Notes: a model not told the origin generated them from the letters alone. A DNA stretch of 64,000 bases from Phytopseudomonas dryadis (GCF_004327355.1 NZ_QJUM01000014.1:1-64000); one strand, 5' to 3'. Positions 35,926 through 45,584 are shown, counted from the first letter of the stretch. Program-made: numbers and translations.

Positions 35926-37091
35926 GAGCCGGCCCTCAGTGCGCGTCGCCACCAGGGCGGCGGCGGTTGGCACTTGTGCTTGATCTGTTGCTCGGCGAGA
36001 TTCAGCAGCCCCTGGGTCAGTGGGTCGCGCGGCGCCGACTGGTACAGCGAGCGCGCCTGGTTCTTGGCCTTGAGCCGGGTTACCGGGCTCAGGGCCAGGC
36101 TGCCTTCGAGGGGCATTTCGAAGGTGCGCCCCAACTCCTGCAGGCTGGGCGAAACGGAGGGCTGGTAGCGATCGACCAGCAAACGCGCATGATCCAGTTT
36201 CACGCCAATGCTGCGCCAGGACGTCAGCAGGGCCAGGTTGCGCCGACAATTGGGCACGCTCTGATCGACGCACCACAGGACGCATTGGGCCTGGGCGATG
36301 AAGGAGCGCAGCCCGTCGCTGTCGGGCTGCCCGCACAGGTTGACCACGACATGCTGGAAATACTGGCGCAGGCTGCCCATCAGCAGGAACAGCTCACCGA
36401 TGCTGAAACGCTCGAGCGCATCGTCTTCAGGGCCATGGGCCAATAGGCGCAGCCCTTCGGGGTGGCGGGTGAAGGCGCTTTCGAGCAGGTTCGAGTCAAG
36501 GCGCCGGATATTGCGCAGCGCATCACCGAAGAAGAACGACGCCTCCAACGCGAAGATTTCCAGGCTTTCTCCCCGTGGCACGCCCAGGTCGATAAGCAGC
36601 GTGCGCTGGCCGCGCGCCTGGATCTGCAGTGCCAGATGCCCGGCCAGCAAGGCGGCGTCGGCATCGGGCTGGGTACCGTAGAGCAGCGTCAGATCACCCT
36701 GATCGCGTGATGGCGGCAGCGGCGGCAAGCGCTGTACCAGGCGCCGTACCAAGCCCAGCACTTCACTGCTTCTGGCGCCATAGGCGATGAAGTCGCGGGC
36801 ACCGGCACGCATGGCATTGAGCACCAGCTGGTTGTCCAGACCATCGCCGAGCGCCACCACCACCAGCATCGGGCGCACGTCGAGCAGGGCCTCGATCAGC
36901 GCACACTGAGCGGCCTGGTTGTCCCGATTGAGCCCGACGAACACCAGGGCGCTGCCGGTCATGTCCATCAGGCCGAGCACTTCGTCCAGCGTCTCGCCCA
37001 CATTGAGCACCTGACCCTGGGGGGCGAGGGCGGCCTGCAGCCAGTCGAGATCCTGCTTGCGGCGGGTCTGCGCCAGATAGATCTGCTCCAT
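35922..37091 (-). CDS. tadZ: TadZ, ParA/MinD-like localisation protein
   Basis: 389 residues. The N-terminal part is receiver-like without a full phosphorylation site (residues 1-120). It is followed by a MinD/ParA-like ATPase domain in which the Walker A loop is degenerate: LTLLYGTQPDADAALLAGHL, without the KGGxGKS lysines. RTLLIDLGVPRG takes the place of the A' region. TadZ marks the pole at which the Tad machine assembles. GGGAG precedes the ATG. It lies between rcpA and tadA. Confidence 0.88.
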   Translation of the reverse strand: MEQIYLAQTRRKQDLDWLQAALAPQGQVLNVGETLDEVLGLMDMTGSALVFVGLNRDNQAAQCALIEALLDVRPMLVVVALGDGLDNQLVLNAMRAGARDFIAYGARSSEVLGLVRRLVQRLPPLPPSRDQGDLTLLYGTQPDADAALLAGHLALQIQARGQRTLLIDLGVPRGESLEIFALEASFFFGDALRNIRRLDSNLLESAFTRHPEGLRLLAHGPEDDALERFSIGELFLLMGSLRQYFQHVVVNLCGQPDSDGLRSFIAQAQCVLWCVDQSVPNCRRNLALLTSWRSIGVKLDHARLLVDRYQPSVSPSLQELGRTFEMPLEGSLALSPVTRLKAKNQARSLYQSAPRDPLTQGLLNLAEQQIKHKCQPPPPWWRRALRAGS

Positions 37092-37100
37092 GCCAACTCC

Positions 37101-38339
37101 CTAGCGCGACAGGCCATCGGCCCGGTCGAAATCCCCGTTTTCGAGGAACAACAGGCGGAATGCGTTCGGATCGTAGGTCCGCAAACGCTCACCTGGAAGA
37201 TCCGGCAACTGCGCATTGGCGGCCATCGGCTGCACCAGGCGCGGCGTGACGACCATCAGCAACTCGCGCTCTTCGCGGTCGATGCGCGAAGAGCGGAAAA
37301 ACGCGCCAAGCACCGGGATGTCCCCCAACCCGGGGAGCTTATCCACAGACGACGTGCTGCGTGCACTGATCAATCCGCTGATGACGAAGCTCTCGCCATC
37401 GGCCAGCGACACGCTGGTATCGGTGCGGCGCACATTGAGCGAAGGCACCTGCGTGCCGGCAATGGTGATGCCCGCGGTGAAGTCCAGCTCGCTGACCTCC
37501 GGCGCCACCTTGAGGCTTATCCGGTTACGGCCGACGACCGTCGGGGTCAGGGTCAGGCGCACGCCGAATTCCTTGTACTCGATGGAAATCGAGTCGCTGC
37601 CACTGCTCGGTACCGGTACCGGAAACTCGCCACCGGCCAGGAAACTGGCGCTCTGGCCGTTCAGGGCAACCAGACTCGGACGCGCCAGGGTGTAGGCAAA
37701 ACCGCTGTTCTCCAGCGCATTCAAACCGCCCAGAAACTTGCTGCTGCCGCCGCCCCAGACAATATTGAAGCCGGTGCCAGGCAATGGAAAATCGGCCCCC
37801 GGGCCGACACCACCGACGCCACCAACCGGCACATTGCCGGGGGCGGTACCCGGTGAACCGAAGAGAAAATTGTTCGAGGCCGTACCAAAGATGTTGATAC
37901 CCACTTCCTTGAGCTTGCTGCGATTGACCTCGACAAAACGAATGTCGGTCTGTACCTGGCTCGGTACCGCGTCATAGTCGTGGGGCACCAGCGCAGCGGC
38001 CACCGCGGCGGTGGCGGCGCCCTGCACGAACACCATGCTCTGCCGCGGCTCACGATCGCAACGCGTCCAGACCATCAGCGTGGTGGCGCCGCCCTTCCTG
38101 CCCAGCAGCAGAAAGCTGTCCGGGGTATGGAGGCTGACATCGGCCACCTCCGGATCGCCCACGGCCAGGCGCACGATCGGCACCGGAAAGCGCAATTCCC
38201 GCTGCATGCCCTGGGTCAGCTCCATCACCGCCGGTACCGGCTCCAGACCGGCGCACGAGGCATACACCGGAGCGGGCAGTATCGCCATGGCCGCGATCAG
38301 GCAAACCGCCAGGCGCGAACTACGTTGAGCATTGTTCAT
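37101..38339 (-). CDS. rcpA: RcpA (CpaC), outer-membrane secretin of the Tad system
   Basis: 412 residues with a signal peptide (LAVCLIAAMAILPAPVYAS). A pilus-secretin N domain follows (IVRLAVGDPEVADVS, SFLLLGRKGGATTLMVW). The C-terminal secretin domain contains EYKEFGVRLTLTPTV, FVISGLISARSTSSVDKLPG and GDIPVLGAFFRSSR. It forms the outer-membrane pore for the Flp pilus. It lies 20 bases after rcpC. Confidence 0.94.
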   Translation of the reverse strand: MNNAQRSSRLAVCLIAAMAILPAPVYASCAGLEPVPAVMELTQGMQRELRFPVPIVRLAVGDPEVADVSLHTPDSFLLLGRKGGATTLMVWTRCDREPRQSMVFVQGAATAAVAAALVPHDYDAVPSQVQTDIRFVEVNRSKLKEVGINIFGTASNNFLFGSPGTAPGNVPVGGVGGVGPGADFPLPGTGFNIVWGGGSSKFLGGLNALENSGFAYTLARPSLVALNGQSASFLAGGEFPVPVPSSGSDSISIEYKEFGVRLTLTPTVVGRNRISLKVAPEVSELDFTAGITIAGTQVPSLNVRRTDTSVSLADGESFVISGLISARSTSSVDKLPGLGDIPVLGAFFRSSRIDREERELLMVVTPRLVQPMAANAQLPDLPGERLRTYDPNAFRLLFLENGDFDRADGLSR

Positions 38340-38359
38340 GGCTTGCGCATCCTTGCCGT

Positions 38360-39313
38360 TCAGGGGGTTTGCCGAGTCACATCGTTACCGCGGTACACCT
38401 GAATACCCGCCGGCACGGGTTGTGCCAGTCCAGGCTGCGGGCGAGCCGCGCCGCGCGATGCCAGCCTCTCGAACCGGAACAGTTGCCGCTGGGCTTCGGC
38501 GATGTCCATTTTCACGGCGTCGCCGGCGTAATAGCCGGCCAGCAGCCTTTCCTCGAGGCTGCGTACGGCCAGACGCAGGTTGCCAACCTGGGTCGCCAGC
38601 ATGAAGCGGGTCAGCAGGGGCTCCGGTACGGCCAGTACGGCGGTGGTGGCGGCGACACGGCGGCGGCGCTTGTCTTCATCCGCTGCCGCATGGGGCTGCG
38701 CCGCCTCGCCCTGATTGGTCACGCCCAGCTCATCGCCCACGCTCAGGATACGCAAGGCCGGAATCAGCACCTGCGCGTTATGCTCGCGAGTGAGCTCGTC
38801 CTGGCGCAGGTGCAGCAGTACATCGACGTAATCACCGGGCCGCAGGTGACCGCCGCCGCCAATGACTTCATCCACAGCCACCGCGATGGCGCGCTCCTCC
38901 GAGCGGATCATTCTGGCCAGCGGTCCGCCCATATCCAGGGCCGCCTGATTCAGCACGGTACCCGCCGGCGTCTCGCGCCAGAGGGTGCGGCCGATCAAGG
39001 CATCGGGACTGGCGAAGCTGTCAGGAGGGGCGATGCGCAGCCGCTCTATGGCCAGATCCTCATTGGTGATGGGCACCAAGGGTTTGACGTCGCGAGCCAG
39101 CACGACGACGGCCGTGCGTCGCTGCTCGTCGACCTCTCGATGCACCCTTTCCCTGGCTTCTGCGGGCAGCCTCGCCAGCGATGATGCCTCGACGTCCGCC
39201 GGCGCAGTGGAACGAGCGACCGGGTCGCGGCTCAAGGTCAGGCCCCAGTATCCGGTGACCACGGCGCCAACCAGAAGAAACCCGGCCAGAACCAACGTCA
39301 ATCGGCTATTCAT
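38360..39313 (-). CDS. rcpC: RcpC (CpaB), Tad pilus assembly protein
   Basis: 317 residues. An N-terminal membrane anchor (LTLVLAGFLLVGAVVTGYWG) precedes a SAF/CpaB domain with VVLARDVKPLVPITNEDL and LRPGDYVDVLLHL. The start at 39313 has AGGAG about 9 bases upstream. First gene of the long minus-strand operon rcpC-rcpA-tadZ-A-B-C-D, divergent from flp. Thought to act with the secretin in the periplasm. Confidence 0.9.
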   Translation of the reverse strand: MNSRLTLVLAGFLLVGAVVTGYWGLTLSRDPVARSTAPADVEASSLARLPAEARERVHREVDEQRRTAVVVLARDVKPLVPITNEDLAIERLRIAPPDSFASPDALIGRTLWRETPAGTVLNQAALDMGGPLARMIRSEERAIAVAVDEVIGGGGHLRPGDYVDVLLHLRQDELTREHNAQVLIPALRILSVGDELGVTNQGEAAQPHAAADEDKRRRRVAATTAVLAVPEPLLTRFMLATQVGNLRLAVRSLEERLLAGYYAGDAVKMDIAEAQRQLFRFERLASRGAARPQPGLAQPVPAGIQVYRGNDVTRQTP

Positions 39314-39706
39314 GACAGCACGCTCCTTGTAGCCATAGAACTGCAATCGTCGGCAAAGGCATTGCAGGTGGATAAGCCAGTAAAAACACCCACCGGCCTG
39401 ACGAAGCGATCACCCGAACTCTAATTAAAACTTCATTCCCATTGAAACCACGTACGACTTTAGTCACCCTATTCAATAAAATAGCACCACTTCGTCGACA
39501 CATAGTAAACAAAGCATCCCTCTGCAACAACGGCAATACCCGACTCACGTATTGCACATTATATATAGTGCGACACCTATAATACTGACTAACACTTTCT
39601 ATATAATACCAAGGTAAATTTGCGAACTTCCTCAACCCTTACCTACACTTCAACGGCAAGCCCTACCTACAGGCCCTGCCTGTCCGGCTACAGAGGAAGT
39701 ACCGTC
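39314..39706. promoter_or_regulatory. AT-rich divergent control region between rcpC and flp
   Basis: About 390 bases without a gene, notably AT-rich near 39400-39620. A palindrome, GCACATTATATATAGTGC (39554-39571), lies about 150 bases before flp. TATAAT hexamers occur at 39578 and 39602. This is the expected place for PprB binding, but I cannot identify a PprB site from sequence. Confidence 0.5.
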
Positions 39707-39916
39707 ATGATCAAGCTCATTATGCTTCGCGAACGAATCCGTGATTTCCTGACTCGCGAGGATGGCGCATCCGCCATTGAATATTCCATTATCGCCGCCC
39801 TGATTGGCGTTGTTATCGTGGGCGCGGCGACAGCCCTGGGAAATGATATCAGTGCCGTTTTCGAATCCATTTCGGACTCATTGACTGGCGCTCTCGGTGG
39901 TGGCGGCGAAGGCTAA
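39707..39916 (+). CDS. flp: Flp pilin, type IVb
   Basis: 69 residues. The class motif is REDGASAIEYSIIAALIGVV: cleavage is expected after the Gly of EDG, followed by the conserved Glu-Tyr pair and a hydrophobic helix. The tail is Gly-rich (LGGGGEG). AGAGGAAG lies about 8 bases before the ATG. Transcribed away from the rcpC operon. Processed by FppA and polymerised by the Tad machine. Confidence 0.95.
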   Translation: MIKLIMLRERIRDFLTREDGASAIEYSIIAALIGVVIVGAATALGNDISAVFESISDSLTGALGGGGEG

Positions 39917-39941
39917 CTTTCATATGCACCGCAGGTAATAT

Positions 39942-40337
39942 ATGCGCCAACATATCTTACTGGTCGATGATGAAGCCGAATCCCTCGAAGAACTCGGTGA
40001 GTTACTCGAGGGTGAAGGTTTTCGGTGTCATTGCGCCAATAATGTCGAGACCGCGATGCTCTGCCTGTCGACGTGGCCCGCCATTGCACTGGTCATCACC
40101 GATCTGCGCATGCCGGACGAAAGCGGGCTGCGCCTGATCCAGAACCTGCGCAATGCCCCATCGCACGTGTCATTACCGATTATCGTCATGTCCGGCCATG
40201 CGGACATGAACGACGTCATCGGCCTGCTGCCGTTGCAGGTGATCGACTTCCTGCCCAAACCCATCTATCAGGAGCGCCTGCTCGAGGTGCTCAACCAGCG
40301 CTTTCCCCTCTCCCAGGCAGTCACAACCAAGGCCTGA
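39942..40337 (+). CDS. Stand-alone response-regulator receiver protein
   Basis: 131 residues consisting only of a CheY-like receiver: ILLVDDEAESLEELGELL, the phospho-acceptor Asp54 in VITDLRMPDESG, and the Lys of DFLPKPIYQ. There is no output domain. It lies 25 bases after flp with GCAGG before the ATG, so it is probably cotranscribed with the pilin. It may tune the PprA-PprB phosphorelay or act directly on the machine; both are inference. Confidence 0.88.
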   Translation: MRQHILLVDDEAESLEELGELLEGEGFRCHCANNVETAMLCLSTWPAIALVITDLRMPDESGLRLIQNLRNAPSHVSLPIIVMSGHADMNDVIGLLPLQVIDFLPKPIYQERLLEVLNQRFPLSQAVTTKA

Positions 40338-40774
40338 CAGCCGAAGACCAGCCCTGGCCGTGCCGCCGTCTGCCTGGTCATGGCTGCATACGAGCACGGG
40401 CATCCGCTCTCGAAACGACGGCCATATCGCTTTCGCACATTGCCGAAAGTATCGCGATCGCCCACAGTCAGAGACTGTCGCTATGCTCTTGCTGGGGCTC
40501 GACATGGCAGTGGGCTCCAGTGTCGCGACACAGCTCAAATGTCGGTCGCGCGCTATCTACACCGGATTCAGCAATCAGCGTGCAGCATGGCCGCATTAGT
40601 GGGAGCCGCGCCCTCGCGGCGAATCGTGGCCATAGCGCGTTTTTACCGCATGGCCGCCAGCGCCTCGCGCCGGGGTCGACGCGCCTACAGGCGAACCCTG
40701 ATTCCAAACGCGCTCTTGCTGGCCAGGGGCAAGACGGTATCCACGGAGTCCGACATTTCAGGGTCGACGCGACA
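40338..40774. other. Intergenic region with a degenerate REP pair
   Basis: No gene is supported. GTGGGAGCCGCGCCCTCGCG (from 40599) and GGGGTCGACGCGCCTACAGG (to about 40692) form a diverged REP doublet. The rest has no recognised feature. It separates the plus-strand flp unit from the convergent tpsB gene. Confidence 0.5.
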
Positions 40775-42472
40775 CTAGAGCTTGTAGCTGAAACTCATGC
40801 CAAAGCGCGAATCACGCCCATCGCTGTCCAGGGCCCGTTCGCCCAAGGGGCGCGCCACTTCCAGGGAAAGGCTGTAGAAGCGGCGGTCACCCAGACGAAT
40901 GCCCAGGGCGACCGACGACAGCTCGGATGACGAGCCGCCACGATTGAACCAGGCACGGGCTGCGTCCACTGCGGCATACGGCTGGATCAGGCGTAGCCAT
41001 TGGCCGTCACGCCGAAAGCTGCGGTTCAGTTCGTAGGCCAGACCCCAGCCCTTGTCGCCATAGGCCTGATCGCTGGGGTAGCCACGCCCGAAGTTGCGGT
41101 CACCAAAGATCGCCTGCTCGCTTTCCGGCAAGGAATCGCCACTCCAGAAAAAGGCCCCGGAGATCACGCCTTGCCAGTTCTCGGCGAAGATGTCGCTCTG
41201 CACACCGGACAAGCGCAGGCGCGTGAAGTCGAGATCATGGAAGCTGCCCCCGGATTGGCCCAGAACCCGTACCTCGCTCTTGGCGCCAAGCGCATCTATG
41301 CCCCGGTACAGACCGCCACTGAGAATGCGCAGCCGAGTGGCATCCGCGGTTTTCCATTCGCCCTCCAGGGCCAGCGCCCGCACCTTGCTGTCGATCTCCA
41401 GGGCCCGTTTGCGTACCGGCAGTGGCGAAAGCCGGGTGAACTGACGCTCGTCGTCCACGGAATACAGGCGTGCGGCGCCGGTCAGGATCTGCGTGGGGGA
41501 AGCGATGAACGGATGGCTCACGCCCAGCGACATGCGCTGGTTCTCCCGCTGCGATTCGGTCGTGGCGCCGCCGATTTCGAGCAGGTCCTTGGGGTCGCTC
41601 TGGTAGCGTGAAACGAATGCCTGCAGGCGGGTGCCTTCATTGCTGACGAACTGGCTGTAATCCAGCCTGACATAGCGCTCGCGATCCTCGCCCGGCGGCA
41701 CCAGGGCACTGACGATCACCTGCTCCCCCAGCGAGGTCTGCGAATTACTGGCAACCGATACCACGGCCTGCAATTCGTCCTTGCTGTCATAGTCCATCGC
41801 CACGGAAGCCGTGAAGGGTTTGCGGGTGGCTTCGGTCACCAGGGTCACGGCGCCATCGGTCGTGGTCGGCGGCGGCACACTGGCACGCACACTCACCCCG
41901 GGAATCTGCGCCATCAACGTGGTGTAGCGCTGGAATGATCGGCTGGTCAGCGGTCGCTCCTGCAGAAGCTTCGCCGCGAGCTTGTCGATATAGCCTTTGG
42001 CATTGCCGATATCGCCTCGCATTTCATGATTCTGCACGTAGCCCTCCACCAGCACGACGCGCACCTGGCCCTGGGTCAGATCCTGAGCAGGCAGGAAGGC
42101 GTAGGAAAGCGCGTAGCCATCCGCCTTGTAGCGCTGGCTGATGCTGTCGGCGGCCGCCAGCAACTCGCGCAGACTCACCTCTCGCCCGATCATCGGGCTG
42201 AACAACGCCGCGACTTCCTCGAAGGGGTATACGCTGCCACCCTCGATAAGCACGTTGTTCAGGAGCAGGCGACTGTCGATCGGCAGTTGCTGCTGGCGCG
42301 GCTGCGGCAACTGGGTGGCCGGCGCCTGGGGTCTATAGCTTTCCGGCGGCAGATCGGGGGTTGGCAGGGCGTTTTCTATGTCGTTGGAATTGAGGAACTG
42401 TGGGCTGTCAGCCATGGCACTTGACCAGGGCAAACAGGCCAACCCTGGCAACAGCAGGTCACGAAAGCGCAT
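40775..42472 (-). CDS. TpsB/ShlB-type two-partner secretion transporter
   Basis: 565 residues of the FhaC/ShlB/HecB outer-membrane family. After a signal peptide (LLLPGLACLPWSSAMA) come a POTRA_2-like domain (LNNVLIEGGSVYPFEEVAAL, VRVVLVEGYVQNHEMRG) and a C-terminal beta-barrel. The barrel contains the VRGY-like plug motif variant FGRGYPSDQAYGDKGWGLAY. It ends in Phe-Ser-Tyr-Lys-Leu. GGGAGG lies 7 bases before the ATG. There is no classical TpsA adhesin beside it; the gene upstream on the same strand is a collagen-repeat lipoprotein. Confidence 0.88.
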   Translation of the reverse strand: MRFRDLLLPGLACLPWSSAMADSPQFLNSNDIENALPTPDLPPESYRPQAPATQLPQPRQQQLPIDSRLLLNNVLIEGGSVYPFEEVAALFSPMIGREVSLRELLAAADSISQRYKADGYALSYAFLPAQDLTQGQVRVVLVEGYVQNHEMRGDIGNAKGYIDKLAAKLLQERPLTSRSFQRYTTLMAQIPGVSVRASVPPPTTTDGAVTLVTEATRKPFTASVAMDYDSKDELQAVVSVASNSQTSLGEQVIVSALVPPGEDRERYVRLDYSQFVSNEGTRLQAFVSRYQSDPKDLLEIGGATTESQRENQRMSLGVSHPFIASPTQILTGAARLYSVDDERQFTRLSPLPVRKRALEIDSKVRALALEGEWKTADATRLRILSGGLYRGIDALGAKSEVRVLGQSGGSFHDLDFTRLRLSGVQSDIFAENWQGVISGAFFWSGDSLPESEQAIFGDRNFGRGYPSDQAYGDKGWGLAYELNRSFRRDGQWLRLIQPYAAVDAARAWFNRGGSSSELSSVALGIRLGDRRFYSLSLEVARPLGERALDSDGRDSRFGMSFSYKL

Positions 42473-42540
42473 GAGTACCCTCCCTGAGATCCTCAAGACG
42501 CGATGCACGGATGCACCGATTGAACAGCTTCCAATAATGA

Positions 42541-42567
42541 AGCGTCGCCCGGGCAGGGCGACGCTTG
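42541..42567. repeat. Perfect inverted repeat between the lipoprotein and tpsB genes
   Basis: AAGCGTCGCCC / GGGCGACGCTT with a 5-base loop. On the minus strand no clear U-tract follows, so it may be a weak terminator or an mRNA-stabilising hairpin that lowers tpsB relative to the lipoprotein gene. Confidence 0.65.
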
Positions 42568-42649
42568 TGCACTCGAAAAAGAGTGTAGTCAAAGAATTCC
42601 CTGGCCGCTGGAACGGCGCCGTAGAGGGGCCGAGAGCAGCAGCCAGTCA

Positions 42650-44359
42650 TTACTGCCCGGAGGCGCTGGAACCGCCACCGAGCAGACCGCCCAGCAGGCC
42701 ACCACCCGAGCCCCCGCCGAGCAAACCGCCCTCGCCACCGACGGCGCCACCCAGCAAACCATCGGCCGAACCGCCGCTCAGCCCTCCGGTAAGCCCGCCC
42801 ACCAGACCATTCACCGTGCCGACGACCGGGGCCAGCGCACCGTTCTCGCCCGCCAGGCCGTTGACCAGCCCGCCAACCGGCGCCAGCGCCCCCGAAGGCG
42901 AGGTCAGGCTTTCCACTTGCCCGGTGATCGGCGACAGTGCCCCGCTCGCAGGATCGACCAGCCCATTGACCAGACCGCCTACCGGCGACAGCGCGGTATT
43001 GTTTACCAGCGTACCGACCGTACCCTGCACATCGGTCACGGCACCTGTGCCTTCGCCGGAGCCGCCACTCAGTCCACCGGTCAGACCGCCGAGCAATCCG
43101 CCAGCGCTGCCTCCGGTCAAACCACCTTCGCCGCCAGCCAGACCACCGGTCACATTACCCAGGCCATCGCTGAGATCGCTCAGGCCGCCAAGCAAACCAT
43201 TGACGGTGCCGACCACGGGGGTCAAGGCGCCCTGTTCACCGACGAGGCCGTTGACCAGTCCTCCGACAGGCTGCAGAGCGCCGCCGTTTCCGGTCACACC
43301 TTCGACCAGAGTGGTAAGCGGCGTCAGGGCACCGCTGGCCGGATCGATCAGACCATTGGTCAGGTCGCTCACCGGCGACAGCGCCGTGTTGCTGACCAGA
43401 CCACCCACCACACCCTGCACATCGGTCACCGTGCCCGTGCCAGTGGTGCCGGAGGCCAGTGTGCCACCGAGGCCGTCAAGCGTGCCGTTCACGCCTGCGA
43501 CCAGGCCACCGACACCGTCGGTCACCGGCGACAGGCCCAGCCCGTCCACTGCCGAATTGAGCGTACCGACAACCGGGCTCAGGGCACCGTTCTGCCCCAG
43601 CAAGGCGCCGGTGAGGTCACCAACCGGCTGCAGCGTACCGCCCTCGCCGGTCAATCCATCGACCACGCCGGTGACCGGCGACAACAGGCCGGTACCTGGA
43701 TTGGCCAGGGTATCGACCAGCTCCCCGACAGGGGCCAGACCGCCTTCGGTACCCGTCAACTGAGCGACGCTACCCTGCACATGGGTCACGCTGCCGGTAC
43801 CCACGGTACCGCCGACCAGCGTGTTGTTCAGCACATCGACCACCGGACTCAGCGCACCATCGGTCCCGACCAGACCGCCCACCAGATTGCCCACTGGCGA
43901 CAGGGCGCCACCCTCGCCTGTCAGGTCGTCGACAATACCGGTAACAGGCGAAAGCAGGCCGGTATCGGGGCTGACGAGGTTATCCACAAGCTCTGCCACA
44001 GGATTGAGCACCGAGCCATCGACCACATTATCAACCACTTCCTGAACGTTCTCGATGACACCGTTACCGCCGGATACGCCCGGGGTGCCGGGCTCTCCCG
44101 GGGTCCCTGGCCCTCCTGGCGTACCGGGTTCCCCCGGATTGCCCGGCTCTCCTGGCGTACCGGGCTCTCCTGGCGTACCTGGCTCTCCTGGCGTACCCGG
44201 TTCTCCCGGATTGCCCGGTTCACCCGGTGTACCGGGGGCGCTACTGCTGCTGTCGCTGACGTAGTACTTCTTGGTGGTACCACTGCAACCGGCAACAAGG
44301 GTAAGAGAGAGAATCAGCGCCAAAGCCGTGCAAGCGTGCGAGATCGAATGCGTTTTCAT
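42650..44359 (-). CDS. Collagen-repeat lipoprotein with long Pro-Val/Gly repeat region
   Basis: 569 residues. The lipobox is LVAGC with Cys25. Residues about 43-95 are 17 uninterrupted Gly-X-Y triplets, mostly GTP and GEP, as in bacterial collagen-like proteins. Residues about 100-500 consist of repeats of about 20 residues such as [16 protein letters not shown] and [16 protein letters not shown], alternating with a TDVQG(V/T)VG motif. The tail is Gly/Ser-rich and ends in GGGSSASGQ. Probably a surface or periplasmic fibrous protein anchored by lipid. It is followed 178 bases later by the TpsB-like transporter and lies inside the tad locus, so a biofilm or adhesion role under PprB is plausible but unproven. 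Confidence 0.85.
   Translation of the reverse strand: MKTHSISHACTALALILSLTLVAGCSGTTKKYYVSDSSSSAPGTPGEPGNPGEPGTPGEPGTPGEPGTPGEPGNPGEPGTPGGPGTPGEPGTPGVSGGNGVIENVQEVVDNVVDGSVLNPVAELVDNLVSPDTGLLSPVTGIVDDLTGEGGALSPVGNLVGGLVGTDGALSPVVDVLNNTLVGGTVGTGSVTHVQGSVAQLTGTEGGLAPVGELVDTLANPGTGLLSPVTGVVDGLTGEGGTLQPVGDLTGALLGQNGALSPVVGTLNSAVDGLGLSPVTDGVGGLVAGVNGTLDGLGGTLASGTTGTGTVTDVQGVVGGLVSNTALSPVSDLTNGLIDPASGALTPLTTLVEGVTGNGGALQPVGGLVNGLVGEQGALTPVVGTVNGLLGGLSDLSDGLGNVTGGLAGGEGGLTGGSAGGLLGGLTGGLSGGSGEGTGAVTDVQGTVGTLVNNTALSPVGGLVNGLVDPASGALSPITGQVESLTSPSGALAPVGGLVNGLAGENGALAPVVGTVNGLVGGLTGGLSGGSADGLLGGAVGGEGGLLGGGSGGGLLGGLLGGGSSASGQ
44075..44235 (-). repeat. Tandem DNA repeats coding the collagen-like stretch
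   Basis: 18-base units of the type GGAGAGCCNGGTACGCC, coding Gly-Glu-Pro-Gly-Thr-Pro, are repeated about eight times with few changes. Such arrays can change length by slippage or recombination. Confidence 0.8.
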
Positions 44360-45111
44360 ATGACCGTCCTAGCCGATGGGGCCCAGTGGAAACAGGGTTC
44401 CTGAAAGGGGGAACCTTGACTGTGGAGGTCATTAAAGGTGCACGGTGGCACGACAACAATTCTCGAATTATTACTACTACTGCCGGTATAGGTTTTATAT
44501 AACAAAACAATTAATTCTATTACAGCGCAAGTGGACCCCTGCCATGCAGTTGGCCTTTGACCATGGTTACTTATTCAACCGTACTCCACTGCCAAAAGCC
44601 TATTGATCCATACCCCAGCGTTTACTGCCCTGGATTTCCGCTGTTAACGATCAGTAGAATGAAAAGCCTATAACAAAATATTCGCTATCAGTGATTGGGC
44701 TTGGTGCTCAGCCGGCCAAAGGCCCGGCCTAGGCCGCGGGCACAGTGCTCGTGACGTGAACATCAAGGGACACACTGAATGGAAACAACCGGAAACCTTC
44801 TGTACGCCACCGACAGAGGCATTAATTACAAAGTATTATGGAAAGCCTCCTATCGACCTGCTATTAGATAATGGCTGGCTTGATCGTTACATCGGTTCAA
44901 ACCATTATCGCGTGATGTTTTGAAACGACGTCCCTGCCTAAGTTCCAGCACGGCGAAAGTTCATCCTCGAGCGAGCTGAGTAAAAGGGAAAACGCTGATC
45001 GGCAGCGTATCTGCCGCTTCGATAGGTACAACGCAGGGTGAGCGAACAAGTCCGATGTGCCACCGGCAGCGTCCGGTTGCAGGTTCAACGACAGGGATCA
45101 GGGAATATCCA
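44360..45111. other. AT-rich divergent control region between the lipoprotein and tadE-tadG genes
   Basis: About 750 bases without a supported gene. It is AT-rich near 44450-44530 and 44640-44900, and has a GC hairpin (GCCGGCC/GGCCCGGC) near 44712-44730. Both flanking units are transcribed outward, so promoters and regulator sites are expected here. None could be assigned with confidence. Confidence 0.5.
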
Positions 45112-45582
45112 GTGCCTCACATTGCAGAAATGCGCTCAGGACGTACACAGCGCGGTGCCGTTGCAATCGAGTTCTCGATCGCCTTCATCATTCTGTTCAT
45201 GATTTTCTATGGCCTGGTGGGCTACAGCATCCCCTTCCTGCTGAGCGCCACCTACCAGGAGCTCGCCACCGAGGCCCTGCGGGATGCCGTCCGCTCGCCG
45301 CATACCCGCGCGCCCACGCCCGAGCAGCTCGTGCTGCACCAGCAACGGGTGCAGCAGAGCGTTCGCAATGCCTGGCTACCGGAGGCCTGGACACAGACCT
45401 GTGCCGGGTATGACGGCTATCTGAAAACCGGCGCCGTCTGGAGTGTCTGCGTCCGCCATGCCAATCCGCGCGCCATCATGCCGCCGTTCTCGATCCTGGG
45501 CTGGGAAGTCCCGCAGTTACCCAGCGAAATAAGGGGCGAAGCGAAAATCCGCCTGTACAACGCGGCACCCACGGGGACGTGA
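45112..45582 (+). CDS. TadE-like pseudopilin
   Basis: 156 residues. The N-terminus RTQRGAVAIEFSIAFIILFM has the TadE/TadF-type prepilin pattern (Gly, then Ala-Val-Ala-Ile-Glu-Phe and a hydrophobic helix). GTG at 45112 is chosen because AGGGA lies 7 bases upstream; ATG at 45130 has no ribosome site. The stop overlaps the next gene. First gene of the tadE-tadG-tadE unit. Confidence 0.85.
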   Translation: MPHIAEMRSGRTQRGAVAIEFSIAFIILFMIFYGLVGYSIPFLLSATYQELATEALRDAVRSPHTRAPTPEQLVLHQQRVQQSVRNAWLPEAWTQTCAGYDGYLKTGAVWSVCVRHANPRAIMPPFSILGWEVPQLPSEIRGEAKIRLYNAAPTGT

Positions 45583-45584
45583 GC

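Noticed and set aside
36380-36664. Alternative frames within the tadZ-tadA region
   Set aside because: Out-of-frame shadows rich in Ser/Arg/Cys; tadZ and tadA fill the region without gaps.
44055-44264. Plus-strand collagen-like frame (GVPGSPG repeats)
   Set aside because: The antisense of Gly-X-Pro codons also reads as Gly-Val-Pro/Gly-Ser-Pro; no ribosome site, and it is explained by the minus-strand lipoprotein gene.
44779-44871. Small plus-strand ORF (METTGNLLYATDR...) in the tad control region
   Set aside because: No ribosome-binding site, short, AT-rich context and no recognisable content.
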